Positions 1-9,003 of a stretch of DNA of 64,000 nucleotides are shown one piece after another. Positions within the stretch are counted from its first letter, which is position 1. Each line of letters begins with the position of its first letter. A program made the translations under genes and the position numbers. The notes under the pieces are model-generated. The model did not search any database. It saw nothing but the letters and a program-made list of their open reading frames with translations, and was not told the origin of the DNA. This DNA comes from Lithacetigena sp037446255 [NCBI: Coprothermobacterota bacterium] (GTDB taxonomy: Bacteria > Coprothermobacterota > HKB111): assembly GCA_037446255.1 (NCBI GenBank), contig JBBIIY010000002.1:80882-144881 (forward strand). Reading direction: 5' to 3'.

Positions 1-698
1 ATACCTTCACCTGTAGGTGTTTTAACTTTATCTCCTACTTTAGGTAGTTTTGCATCTAACTCTTCATAATAATCCAACTCATAGCGCAAGCAACACATTA
101 AGCGGCCACATATACCCGATATTTTTTCTGGACTGACTAACAATCCTTGTATCTTAGCCATATTTACCCCAATAGAACTAAACTCGGTAATAAATCTATT
201 ACAACAGGCAACCTGCCCGCAAGGACCTATACCACCTAATAGCTTAGATCTTTCTCTCTGATTTATCTGCCAGAGTTCAACCCTTTTTTTTAATTTCTTC
301 GCTAAGTCTTTAACCATATCTCTGAAATCTACCCTTTCTTCGGAAAAAAAATAAAATACAATTTTATTTTCACCAAATGAGGGGATTGTTTTTATCAATT
401 TAATAGGTAAATGGTGTTCTTTCAATAATTCCTGGAAAATATTGGTTGCTTCTTCTTTAGTTTCCTCAATTTTAGCAATTTTATCCTGATCAGATTCAGT
501 AGGAAACCTTAAAATTCTGACCATATTTTTTTCAATAATTGAGGGTATTAAAAAATGAGTTCTGATGATTTTTCCTACTTCCTCTTTATTCTCTTTATCC
601 ACTATCACCTGATCACCAGGGTGAATTTCCAGGTCAGTATGTTTAGAGAAAACTAATTCCATACCCTGATTTATTCTGATTACTACTAATTCATACAT
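1..698 (-). CDS. ricT: RicT/YaaT-like PSP1-domain protein (C-terminus cut by window edge)
   Basis: The reading frame starts at ATG 698 and runs off the left edge, so only about 232 N-terminal residues are visible. The sequence carries the PSP1/YaaT signature: a Cys cluster CGQVACCNRF near residue 155 and a second CGRLMCC element near residue 190. In Bacillus subtilis RicT is part of the Y-complex, an Fe-S protein assembly that affects RNase Y and RNA maturation; those cysteines are known cluster ligands. The start overlaps the holB stop by 8 bases, so translation is probably coupled. Family assignment is firm; function here is inferred from the family. Confidence 0.88.
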   Translation of the reverse strand, partial: MYELVVIRINQGMELVFSKHTDLEIHPGDQVIVDKENKEEVGKIIRTHFLIPSIIEKNMVRILRFPTESDQDKIAKIEETKEEATNIFQELLKEHHLPIKLIKTIPSFGENKIVFYFFSEERVDFRDMVKDLAKKLKKRVELWQINQRERSKLLGGIGPCGQVACCNRFITEFSSIGVNMAKIQGLLVSPEKISGICGRLMCCLRYELDYYEELDAKLPKVGDKVKTPTGEG

Positions 699-1689
699 GT
701 ATATAATCCTTTATTTTTATAGTGATTTTATCCCAAAAAAGAGAGGGATTTACATTATAGTCTGTTGTTAATTTAATGGATTTATTAATAAAGCACAGAC
801 ACTCCTGAATTAATTCAAAATTTAATCCTTCGCACATTTCTTTAATATCTCTCTCCAGATCAATATTTATTATAAGATGCTTGAGTCCAGCAGAATACAT
901 TAATAGATCTCTTACTAACAGACTTAAAATCTCTAATTTTTTTAACGATTCTTCCCTGCTATCCTTATCCTGGATTCCAAGGTTAGCAAAAGCATCAACT
1001 AACCTGTTGCTTTTTAAAAAATACAGATAATTCATTATTGATTTTCTTGTAATTATAAATGAGTCTCCGATTAGATATTTTACTCCTTTCTCCAGGCTCC
1101 CCAGTGATAAACCTGACAAAAGGTGAGCGCGACCCTCTGTAATTTCATAATTTTTTAATAGAAATGATTCTATTTGCTCCTGAGAAAGAGAAAAAAATTG
1201 AATTTTTACTGCCCGAGAAAGAATAGTTGGTAACAATAAATGTGGTTGTGGAGAAGTAAGTATGACAGTAAGATATTCAGGTAAATCCTCAAGAATCTTT
1301 AATAGATTGTTAGCAGCTTCTGTAGTGAAATTGTGGGCATCTTTAATAATAACTATTTTAAACCTACCTTCAAAGGGTACTGTACGAGCAAAATCATGTA
1401 CTTTAAAGCTGTCCTCAATTTTGATGTTACCATTGGAGCTGCCATCAATAATTAATAAATCCGGGTGTTTTAAATTAAGTGTCAATACACAGATTCTACA
1501 AGTTAAACAAGGGTTATTATCAGTTTTATCCATACAATTAATCCCCTGTGAAAAAACCAGGGCAGTAGTAAACTTTCCCGTTCCCTGAGGGCCATAAAAA
1601 AGAAAAGTCCTGTTGAATATTTTCCTTTTCAGAAAACCTTGTAAAATCATCTTGGCTGTTTCTTGTCCTATAATATTATCGAAACTCAT
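691..1689 (-). CDS. holB: DNA polymerase III delta' subunit
   Basis: 332-residue clamp-loader subunit of the AAA+ family. It has a Walker-A-like GPQGTGK at residues 33-39, a zinc-module Cys set at 52, 61, 64 and 67, and the 'LSRA' sensor region near residue 157 in place of the SRC motif of DnaX. It loads the beta clamp together with DnaX and HolA. Its start overlaps the tmk stop by 4 bases (ATGA), and the tmk-holB-ricT order is the classic Firmicutes arrangement. Co-transcribed with dnaX upstream, so two clamp-loader subunits are made from one operon. Confidence 0.92.
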   Translation of the reverse strand: MSFDNIIGQETAKMILQGFLKRKIFNRTFLFYGPQGTGKFTTALVFSQGINCMDKTDNNPCLTCRICVLTLNLKHPDLLIIDGSSNGNIKIEDSFKVHDFARTVPFEGRFKIVIIKDAHNFTTEAANNLLKILEDLPEYLTVILTSPQPHLLLPTILSRAVKIQFFSLSQEQIESFLLKNYEITEGRAHLLSGLSLGSLEKGVKYLIGDSFIITRKSIMNYLYFLKSNRLVDAFANLGIQDKDSREESLKKLEILSLLVRDLLMYSAGLKHLIINIDLERDIKEMCEGLNFELIQECLCFINKSIKLTTDYNVNPSLFWDKITIKIKDYIHV

Positions 1690-2297
1690 TTCAGCCTATT
1701 AATAAAATCCAGAGCAACTCTCAAAATTGAAATATGAACTTCTTCTATAGGTTTTTCTCCATCTATAATTTTGATTCTCTCTGGGAATTTTCTTAAAAGC
1801 CAATTATACCCTTCTTCAACTTTTGCATAATAACTGTCAGGTCTACTTTCTATCCTATCTTTTCCTCTCCTTTTCATACTCAATTCCAAACTAATATTAA
1901 TATATAAAGTTAGCTGAGGCCAAAAAGCTGAAGTGTATCTTTCGTTAATACTGAGAATTTCTTCTCCTCCCAAACCTAAACCAAAACCCTGATAGGCAAT
2001 ACTTGAATCAATGTATCTTGATGATATAACTATTTTTCCTTTTTCAAAAGCTGGTTTTATCACTTCCTCTAAATGAGAAACTCTTGCAGCCAAAAAAAGT
2101 AAAGCTTCAACTTTAGAGTTTATTCGTTGGTTTAGAATCATCTCTCTGATTTTTTCAGCAACCTGAGTTCCACCTGGTTCTCGGGTCATGACAACTGGAA
2201 AACCAAGTTCATGAAGTCTTTTTGCCAGAAGATTAGCCTGTAATGACTTACCTGCTCCATCTAATCCTTCAATAGTGATAAAAATACCTTTACTCAT
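1686..2297 (-). CDS. tmk: Thymidylate kinase
   Basis: 203 residues, normal for the family. It phosphorylates dTMP to dTDP with ATP in dTTP synthesis. Visible motifs are the P-loop GLDGAGKS at 11-18, the TREPGGT motif that binds dTMP, and an Arg-rich LID (RRGKDRIESRP) around residue 142. The start overlaps the upstream ATPase stop by 4 bases (ATGA), and its own stop overlaps the holB start the same way, so all three are translationally coupled. Confidence 0.96.
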   Translation of the reverse strand: MSKGIFITIEGLDGAGKSLQANLLAKRLHELGFPVVMTREPGGTQVAEKIREMILNQRINSKVEALLFLAARVSHLEEVIKPAFEKGKIVISSRYIDSSIAYQGFGLGLGGEEILSINERYTSAFWPQLTLYINISLELSMKRRGKDRIESRPDSYYAKVEEGYNWLLRKFPERIKIIDGEKPIEEVHISILRVALDFINRLK

Positions 2298-3778
2298 TTT
2301 GGGTATATAACTACTCTCCGAAAAGGTTCTTCTCCTTTGCTCTCAGATTTTAATCCATATTTATCAATTAGTGTATGCTGTATTTTCCTGATCTGGGATC
2401 CCTGTGGCGATAATTCTTGAGGTTTATTTGTTCTAATCGTATCCAGTATTTTACTTTTAGCTTCAGTCACCACATCTGAATTTTCACTATTATGCATGCA
2501 AATTAATTTTAAAAAAAGAACCATTTCTGGTACTGTATTGTTTTTAATAGTATATACTGGTATTTTTAAATTATAAGCCATCTTCAAGGTTGTTGATTTA
2601 CGCTTTAAATTTGATTTCAAGATAAAGAGAATATCGGCATTTTTAACATCTTTAGCAAGTGTTATGGGAAATGAATTCTCTTGTATTGCTTTTTCAAGTT
2701 TGTGCTTATTAACACCAAAAGGAAACAGTTTAATTATAGAAGCCTCTACTGGTTCACTTTCTTCAGGGATATTTGGTAATTCTTCTGAATATATTTGAAT
2801 AATTCCCTTTTCAGTTCTCTTCCTAATTTCCGGTTTTGGTTCATAACCTCTTAAAAAAGCATCCACCACTTTACTAACATCATGGTGAACAGCAATTGTG
2901 TCGCGATCTTGAATCTCTATAAGAATATCAAAAGTAGGTGGAGCTTTTCTTTCCAGGACAGTTTTTTGAGTCCTCCTACGCTTGGCTTCTTCATCACCCA
3001 GAGTTACCGCGTGCACTCCCCCAACTAAATCTGATAATGTTGGATTTTGCAATAAATTCCCTAAAGTATTTCCATGAGCAGTAGCTATTAATACTACTCC
3101 CCTTTCAGCAATAGTTCTTGCTGCAGCGGTTTCTTCTTCTCTTCCAATTTCATCGATTATGATAACTTCGGGCATGTGGTTTTCAACAGCTTCAATCATA
3201 ATATCGTGTTGTTGATTGGGTTTAGGTACCTGCATTCGCCTTGAGTTTCCAATCGCTGGATGAGGAATATCACCATCACCACCAATTTCATTAGAGGTGT
3301 CCACAACAATAACTCTTTTACCTAACTCATCAGACAACACTCTAGCGCCTTCTCGTAAAAGGGTAGTTTTTCCTACTCCAGGTTTCCCCAGAAGTAGAAT
3401 ACTTTTTCCCAGAGACAGCTCTTCTCTGATAATAGCAATAGTTCCATAGAGTGCCCTACCTACCCTTAAGGTTAATCCAACAATATCACCTTTCCTGTTC
3501 CTGATAGCTGAAATTCGGTGCAAAGTTCTTTCAATACCTGCCCTATTATCGTCCCCAAACTCTCCGATAAGACCTGTTATATAAGATATATCTTTTTTAT
3601 CAACAATTTTATCTTTTAAAACCACAGTACGGTATAGCAGCCTAACCTCGACCGGTCTACCTAAATCAAAAATTATTTCCAACAAATCATTTAAGTCATT
3701 AAATGAGTAAACAATTTCAATTATCTCGGGAGGTAAGACTTCCAAAAGAATCTTAATATCATCAAGTGAATCTTGCAT
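2294..3778 (-). CDS. Ycf45/R3H-domain AAA ATPase (SpoIIIAA-like)
   Basis: About 494 residues. The N-terminal half is a secretion-type/RecA-like ATPase with Walker A GKPGVGKTT at about 133-141 (counted from the TTG two codons upstream) and Walker B VIIIDEIGRE near 207-216. It resembles SpoIIIAA and plastid Ycf45. The C-terminus ends in an R3H single-stranded nucleic acid-binding motif (RKIQH near residue 466). A variable linker with a Rossmann-like segment lies between. The precise role of this family is unknown; position between recR and tmk in a replication/repair operon suggests nucleic-acid work. I take the ATG at 3778; a TTG two codons upstream (3784) is possible, and neither has a clear ribosome binding site. 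Confidence 0.85.
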   Translation of the reverse strand: MQDSLDDIKILLEVLPPEIIEIVYSFNDLNDLLEIIFDLGRPVEVRLLYRTVVLKDKIVDKKDISYITGLIGEFGDDNRAGIERTLHRISAIRNRKGDIVGLTLRVGRALYGTIAIIREELSLGKSILLLGKPGVGKTTLLREGARVLSDELGKRVIVVDTSNEIGGDGDIPHPAIGNSRRMQVPKPNQQHDIMIEAVENHMPEVIIIDEIGREEETAAARTIAERGVVLIATAHGNTLGNLLQNPTLSDLVGGVHAVTLGDEEAKRRRTQKTVLERKAPPTFDILIEIQDRDTIAVHHDVSKVVDAFLRGYEPKPEIRKRTEKGIIQIYSEELPNIPEESEPVEASIIKLFPFGVNKHKLEKAIQENSFPITLAKDVKNADILFILKSNLKRKSTTLKMAYNLKIPVYTIKNNTVPEMVLFLKLICMHNSENSDVVTEAKSKILDTIRTNKPQELSPQGSQIRKIQHTLIDKYGLKSESKGEEPFRRVVIYPK

Positions 3779-3788
3779 CTTCAAGCAA

Positions 3789-4388
3789 TTACCATTCTAT
3801 ACGATCTTTAAAAGCTATGCTCAGACTAACTTCATCTGCATACTCCAGGTCACTTCCTACTGATAACCCTTGAGCAATTCTGGTTACTTTATAGTTTAGC
3901 GGTTTAAGTAGTTTCATAAGGTAAATGGCAGTAGCTTCTCCTTCAACATTGGGGTCGGTGGCTATGATAACTTCTTTGAAAAAGGAATTTGCAAATCTGT
4001 TAATCAATTCTTTCATTTTGAGATTATCGGGTCCTATTCCATCCATCGGAGAAAGAGCTCCCTGAAGTACATGATAAAGACCTTTATACTCCCCAGTCCT
4101 TTCTACGGTAATAATGTCCTGTGGTTGCTCAACTACACAAAGTATCGTTCTATCGCGGGAGTAGTCATTGCAGATAAAGCAAGGATCACTATCTGATAAG
4201 TTAAAACAAATAGAACATAGTTTTAAGTTTCGTTTAGCATCTACCAGGGCAGTAGATAATTCTTCAACCTTGCTGATAGGTAATTTAATTATGTGAAAGG
4301 CAAGCCTTCTGGCACTCTTATAACCAATACCCGGTAGTGATTGCAGTTGAGTAATTAACTTCCTTAAAGAAGGAGACTCACTTTTCAT
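3789..4388 (-). CDS. recR: Recombination mediator RecR
   Basis: 199 residues with the RecR order: N-terminal helix-hairpin-helix (LPGIGYKSARRLA, 18-30), a Cys4 zinc finger at 58, 61, 70 and 73, then a TOPRIM domain with VVEQPQD and TDPNVEGEATA. It works with RecO/RecF to load RecA on gaps. I choose ATG 4388 because an AAAGG ribosome binding site lies 9 bases upstream; two closer in-frame starts (ATG 4394, TTG 4397) are badly spaced. It overlaps the 3' end of dnaX, the usual dnaX-recR pairing, though no ybaB gene lies between them here. Confidence 0.94.
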   Translation of the reverse strand: MKSESPSLRKLITQLQSLPGIGYKSARRLAFHIIKLPISKVEELSTALVDAKRNLKLCSICFNLSDSDPCFICNDYSRDRTILCVVEQPQDIITVERTGEYKGLYHVLQGALSPMDGIGPDNLKMKELINRFANSFFKEVIIATDPNVEGEATAIYLMKLLKPLNYKVTRIAQGLSVGSDLEYADEVSLSIAFKDRIEW

Positions 4389-5898
4389 CTTCATCAACCT
4401 TTCTTACAATCAGTGAACTTCCTTCAAATAGCTCCAGGGCTTTCTTTACCAAAGGGTCCTGTCGTAAATCAAAATCCGAATTCTGCTCGGGTATATATTT
4501 CAGGGATATCGTAGAAGGAGTTTTAACAAATTCTGATAACATCTTTTCCAGATTGGACTTTTCTTTACTCAAAAATTCCAGCTGAGCTTTTTCTTTTACC
4601 CGAAAATATAGAGTTAAATCATTATTTATAAAGGAAAATTCTATTGCTAAACTCATCATAGATCCAAAAATAAAATGTTTTTTGGTTTCCTTTATGAAAT
4701 TAATAAAATTATCAAGAGAAAAAGTGTTTTCAGTAATAGCAGATATGCTAATAGCTTTGGTATCAGTAATAATTTCATCATGTTTTGGAGTTACTACCCC
4801 TTCTTTAATAGGTAGTTTAATAGCTGCCGGGGAAGTTTCTTTCAAAGTAAACAATTCCAGGGTAAGCCTGGGGTCAAGGCTGAACCTAAGCTCATTTTCC
4901 AGTGAAATCAATCTATCCAGAACAATAATCATTTCTTCAATGGAAACATTAGATGTGTTGGTTAGTAGTTCTTCGTCAACGAAAATCTTTTTGCTGTCCT
5001 CACCCATTCTTATAATAATCAGATTTCTTAGTTGGATTATTACCTGCCTGATACTCTGACGAAAATCCCTTCCCAAACTTACCAGTTCCTCTACTCTGTT
5101 AATTCCATTTTCTCTTCGCTTTAACAACAAATCTTGAAGGTAATCCTTCACCCAGGCAGGAGACGGAATTCCCAACACTACATAGACATCTTCATCCTTC
5201 ATTTCTTTACCCGCAAATGATTCAACCTGCTCAAGATATGTTAGTGCATCTCTAAGTGAACCCTGCGAAGCTTCAATAAGTATGGAAAGAGATTTCTCTT
5301 CGATGGAAAACCTTTCATGTTCGCATACTTTTTTTAATAGACTAACCATGTCTTCTTCGCTGAGATTCCTAAAATCAAACCTCAAACATCTTGAGGCAAT
5401 AGTTGGGGGGACCTTATGCGGTTCGGTTGTGGCTAAAACAAACACTACAAAATTAGGTGGTTCTTCAAGCGTTTTTAATAAAGCATTAAATGCTTCTGCA
5501 GTAAGCATATGAACTTCATCAATGATGTACACTTTAAATTTAAAAAGAACAGGAGCAAAATTAATTTTACTTCTTAAATCTTTTATTTCATCAATACCTC
5601 TATTAGAAGCAGCATCAATTTCTAATATATCCATACTGATACCACTTAACACGTTATTGCAGGGAAGACATTTGCCACAGGGATTTCCCTCTAAAGGGTC
5701 CAGGCAGTTTATTGCTCGAGCTAATATTCTGGCAACACTGGTTTTACCAGTACCTCGTGGTCCAGTAAATAAGTAGGCATGATTTATTTTTCCACCTGCA
5801 ACCATATTTTTTAATGTTTTAACTACATGTACCTGCCCTGCAACTTCATTAAAATATTGAGGTCTCCATCTTCTATATAAGGATATTTCGGTGTCCAA
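4378..5898 (-). CDS. dnaX: DNA polymerase III subunit gamma/tau
   Basis: 506 residues. AAA+ clamp-loader ATPase with Walker A GPRGTGKT at 46-53, zinc-module Cys at 65, 74, 77 and 80, Walker B/DEVH at 127-130 and the SRC arginine finger at 169-171. Domain III and a tau-like C-terminal region follow. Start is a TTG at 5898 with a GGAGG site that overlaps the aspS stop. I saw no obvious A/T slippery heptamer that would produce a separate gamma form. The 3' end overlaps recR. Confidence 0.95.
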   Translation of the reverse strand: MDTEISLYRRWRPQYFNEVAGQVHVVKTLKNMVAGGKINHAYLFTGPRGTGKTSVARILARAINCLDPLEGNPCGKCLPCNNVLSGISMDILEIDAASNRGIDEIKDLRSKINFAPVLFKFKVYIIDEVHMLTAEAFNALLKTLEEPPNFVVFVLATTEPHKVPPTIASRCLRFDFRNLSEEDMVSLLKKVCEHERFSIEEKSLSILIEASQGSLRDALTYLEQVESFAGKEMKDEDVYVVLGIPSPAWVKDYLQDLLLKRRENGINRVEELVSLGRDFRQSIRQVIIQLRNLIIIRMGEDSKKIFVDEELLTNTSNVSIEEMIIVLDRLISLENELRFSLDPRLTLELFTLKETSPAAIKLPIKEGVVTPKHDEIITDTKAISISAITENTFSLDNFINFIKETKKHFIFGSMMSLAIEFSFINNDLTLYFRVKEKAQLEFLSKEKSNLEKMLSEFVKTPSTISLKYIPEQNSDFDLRQDPLVKKALELFEGSSLIVRKVDEDEK

Positions 5899-5900
5899 AA

Positions 5901-7619
5901 CTAATCCTCCACTTTTATATGCAAGTTTTTAAGCTGTTGGCACTCAACCTCAGAGGGGGCATCTGTTAAAGGATCATAAGTTGAAGTCATTTTAGGAAAA
6001 GCAATAACCTCTCTAATTGATTCTTCTCCCATTAAAATAGCTACCAGCCTATCAAATCCCAAAGCTATTCCCCCGTGTGGAGGTGCTCCAAAAGAAAGAG
6101 CTTTCAAAAGAAACCCAAATTTTTCTTCTATATCTTTATCACTAAGGCCCAGAGTTTTGAACACTTCTTGTTGAATATTATTAGAAATAATTCTTGTGCT
6201 GCCGCCGCCTAATTCCACACCATTTACCACTATATCATAAGCTTGAGCTCTCATCATTAGAGGGTTGGTTAAAAATAACGGAATATCTTCATCCAGCGGT
6301 GAAGTAAAAGGATGATGTTTGGAAGTAATATTACCTTCTTTGCTTAATTCAAAGAGAGGAAAGTCCACCACCCATACAAACTCAAATTCCTTATCAGGCT
6401 TGATTTTTTCCACTTCAATAATATTCTTTCTTAAAAGCCCGAGTAATTCCAGAGAGTCTAATTTTTCACCACCTATTACCAACAAAAGATCACCAGATTG
6501 CAAATCATATTTATTTCTAAGGATAGTAAATACTTCCAGGTCTTTTTCTTCCTCCTCAAATTTAAAAACTTTAACGCCTTTTCCTCCATGACTCTTTATG
6601 AATTCATCATAATTATGAAGGTATTTTCTACTGGTTTTAGAAGCTTTTCGGCAAATAATTCCTCCCACGAAGGATGCTTCTCGCAAATACTGAAAGGTGC
6701 TATATTGGAAAATAGAGGTTAGGTCTTCTATCTCTAAGCCAAACCTTAAATCAGGTTTATCGGTTCCATATCTACAAATAGACTCATCATAGGTCAATAT
6801 TTTAAAGGGCTGGGGAAGATCAATATCCAGGATTTCTTTCCATAATATACCCAGAAGATTTTCTATTAAACTCATGATATCAAACTTATCAACAAAAGAC
6901 ATTTCTACATCTATTTGGGTAAATTCAATCTGACGATCCGACCTGGGGTCTTCATCTCTAAAACACTTAGACAATTGAAAATATTTATCAAAATTGGCAA
7001 TCATCAACAATTGTTTGTAAATTTGGGGTGATTCAGCCAGAGCAAAGAATTTCCCGGTAAATGAGCGACTGGGTACCAAAAAGTTTCTTGCTCCACCAGG
7101 CGTATATTTTACAATTAAAGGGGTTTCCACCTCTATAAAATCATTTTTATGGAAATAATCTCTAACTAATTTAGAAATCTTTGACCTGTATAATATATTC
7201 TTATTAAGTGATTCTCTTCTTAAATCCAGATATCTGTATTTTAACCTCAAAGCTTCATTTATCTGAGTTTCTTTGGATATTTCAAAAGGTAAGGGGAGAG
7301 TTGAACTTATCAGATTAATTCCACTTCCAAGAATTTCTACCTCTCCTGTTTTCATTTGGTGATTAATGGATTCTTCAGGTCTTCTTCTTACAAACCCAGA
7401 TATTTCTACTATCTCTTCTGGTTTTATAGTTATTAAAAGATCGGCATGGATACTGTTAAAATATTCAGGCCAAACAGTCTGTATAACCCCTTCCCTATCC
7501 CTGACATCCACAAAAAGGACACCACCATGATTTCTGATTTTTTGAACCCACCCTTTAATAATAATATGTTCACCTACATGCTTAATTGATACATTTCCAG
7601 CATATGTAGTTCTGTTCAA
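5901..7619 (-). CDS. aspS: Aspartyl-tRNA synthetase
   Basis: 572 residues, bacterial-type class II synthetase. An N-terminal OB anticodon-binding domain (about 1-105) precedes the catalytic core with motif 2 (FRDEDPRSDRQIEFTQ) and motif 3 (ALGFDRLVAILMG), with a GAD insertion between them. The start is TTG 7619 overlapping the hisS TGA (TTGA), with GGAGG upstream inside hisS. The hisS-aspS pairing is common in Firmicutes and related phyla. Whether it also charges tRNA-Asn cannot be told from reading alone. Confidence 0.95.
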   Translation of the reverse strand: MNRTTYAGNVSIKHVGEHIIIKGWVQKIRNHGGVLFVDVRDREGVIQTVWPEYFNSIHADLLITIKPEEIVEISGFVRRRPEESINHQMKTGEVEILGSGINLISSTLPLPFEISKETQINEALRLKYRYLDLRRESLNKNILYRSKISKLVRDYFHKNDFIEVETPLIVKYTPGGARNFLVPSRSFTGKFFALAESPQIYKQLLMIANFDKYFQLSKCFRDEDPRSDRQIEFTQIDVEMSFVDKFDIMSLIENLLGILWKEILDIDLPQPFKILTYDESICRYGTDKPDLRFGLEIEDLTSIFQYSTFQYLREASFVGGIICRKASKTSRKYLHNYDEFIKSHGGKGVKVFKFEEEEKDLEVFTILRNKYDLQSGDLLLVIGGEKLDSLELLGLLRKNIIEVEKIKPDKEFEFVWVVDFPLFELSKEGNITSKHHPFTSPLDEDIPLFLTNPLMMRAQAYDIVVNGVELGGGSTRIISNNIQQEVFKTLGLSDKDIEEKFGFLLKALSFGAPPHGGIALGFDRLVAILMGEESIREVIAFPKMTSTYDPLTDAPSEVECQQLKNLHIKVED

Positions 7620-8872
7620 CTCAGTCCTCCTTTATCTGAAAAGAATGTCAGGACCTTTTCTTCTTCTTCATTTTCATATACTTTTTCTTCGCCAGTAGTA
7701 AGATTTTTCAAAACCATATCTTTCTCAAAAATTGTTAAAAAGAACTCAAAATTATCTTTATCTGCTGTTTTAACCTGGGATTTAAGACTTCGGTTTTGAT
7801 AGTTACATTCTGCTTTTAACCCCTTGTTGCGCAAATTAAAAGTCATTTTAAACACTCTATCCCAAAGATCAGTTTCTGGGGACGATATATATACACCTTT
7901 TCTTACGATATTCAAAAACTCAGGATTACATAAAGTAACAACCTGATAAAGCCTATCAAACCCTAAGGCAAAACCCACTCCAGGGGTTTCTTTACCGCCA
8001 AGACAGGAAATTAGCAGGTCATATCTTCCTCCGCCAAGAATGCTGGTGCTCTCTCCTAAATGAGATGTAACTAATTCAAAGACTGTTCTGTTGTAATAAT
8101 CAAGACCTCTTACCAGGTTGGGATTTTCCTGCCAGTTAATATTAAGGGTTTGTAATCCCTTTTTAACCTCATTATAATGCTGACTGCACGAAGGACAGAG
8201 ATTTTCAGCCAATATTGGTAATTTATCAATTTGGTGTCTATCAATTTTACAATCCAACACTCTTAAGGTATTAGTATTTAACCTTCTTTGACAGTCCTCA
8301 CAATAAGAGGTAATTTCGTGTTTAAGCAAGTCGCGAAGTTTTACAATATAGTGATTTCTACACTTGGAGCATCCTATGGAATTAATATATATCAGGTAAT
8401 CCTTGATAGAAAAAGATTCTGCAGTATCTTTGCAAAGTGAAATCAGTTCCACATCCAGGAAAGGTGAATCTGACCCCAAAGCTTCCGCTCCGAATTGGTA
8501 AAACTCACGATACCTTCCCGATTGAGGCCTTTCATAGCGAAACATTGACCCAAAATAATAATATTTAGATACTCCATTAAATTTATCAATGCCTTTCTCT
8601 ACAAATAGCCTGGCTAAAGAAGCAGTTCCTTCCGGTCTTAAGGTTAACCACCTGCCTTTTCTGTCTTGAAAAGTGTACATCTCTTTTTGAACAATGTCAG
8701 TATCTTCTCCAATACCCCTCCTGAAAAGTTCTGTATGTTCAAAAGTTGGAAAGATAACTTTTTTATAGCCGTATTTTTCAGCTCTATCATTTAGTTTACT
8801 TAAAATAACATCCCACCCCTCAGATTCCGGGGGTAAAATATCTCGTGTGCCTCGGGGTGCTCTGTATTCCAT
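7616..8872 (-). CDS. hisS: Histidyl-tRNA synthetase
   Basis: 418 residues, class II synthetase. Motif 1/N-terminal APRGTRDILP, motif 2 RYERPQSGRYREFYQFGAE, the histidine-binding GLDYYNRTVFE and GGGRYD segments, and motif 3 GFALGFDRL are all present. A Cys-rich insertion (CSKC, CEDC, CPSC) between motif 2 and the HisA segment is usual in this subfamily. First gene of the long minus-strand operon; a strong promoter lies 31-59 bases upstream, leaving a 5' leader too short for a T-box. Confidence 0.96.
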   Translation of the reverse strand: MEYRAPRGTRDILPPESEGWDVILSKLNDRAEKYGYKKVIFPTFEHTELFRRGIGEDTDIVQKEMYTFQDRKGRWLTLRPEGTASLARLFVEKGIDKFNGVSKYYYFGSMFRYERPQSGRYREFYQFGAEALGSDSPFLDVELISLCKDTAESFSIKDYLIYINSIGCSKCRNHYIVKLRDLLKHEITSYCEDCQRRLNTNTLRVLDCKIDRHQIDKLPILAENLCPSCSQHYNEVKKGLQTLNINWQENPNLVRGLDYYNRTVFELVTSHLGESTSILGGGRYDLLISCLGGKETPGVGFALGFDRLYQVVTLCNPEFLNIVRKGVYISSPETDLWDRVFKMTFNLRNKGLKAECNYQNRSLKSQVKTADKDNFEFFLTIFEKDMVLKNLTTGEEKVYENEEEEKVLTFFSDKGGLS

Positions 8873-8902
8873 AATTAAACCATCCTTAATAAGTATGTAA
8901 AA

Positions 8903-8931
8903 ATCTTATAATATTCATCATTAAATGTCAA
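8903..8931 (-). promoter_or_regulatory. Promoter of the hisS-ricT operon
   Basis: On the minus strand, TTGACA (8926-8931), a 17-base spacer and TAAGAT (8903-8908). This is a near-consensus sigma-A promoter. The predicted start point near 8896 gives a leader of roughly 24 bases, so no room for a T-box or other riboswitch. Confidence 0.82.
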
Positions 8932-9003
8932 CCTTGTTCTATATTACCTGATTATTAATTTAGTTTAAAGGAAAAGAGCATTACATAAATACTTATTTGT
9001 TTA

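Noticed and set aside
8873-8902. T-box riboswitch before hisS
   Set aside because: The promoter lies so close to the start that the leader is about 24 bases.
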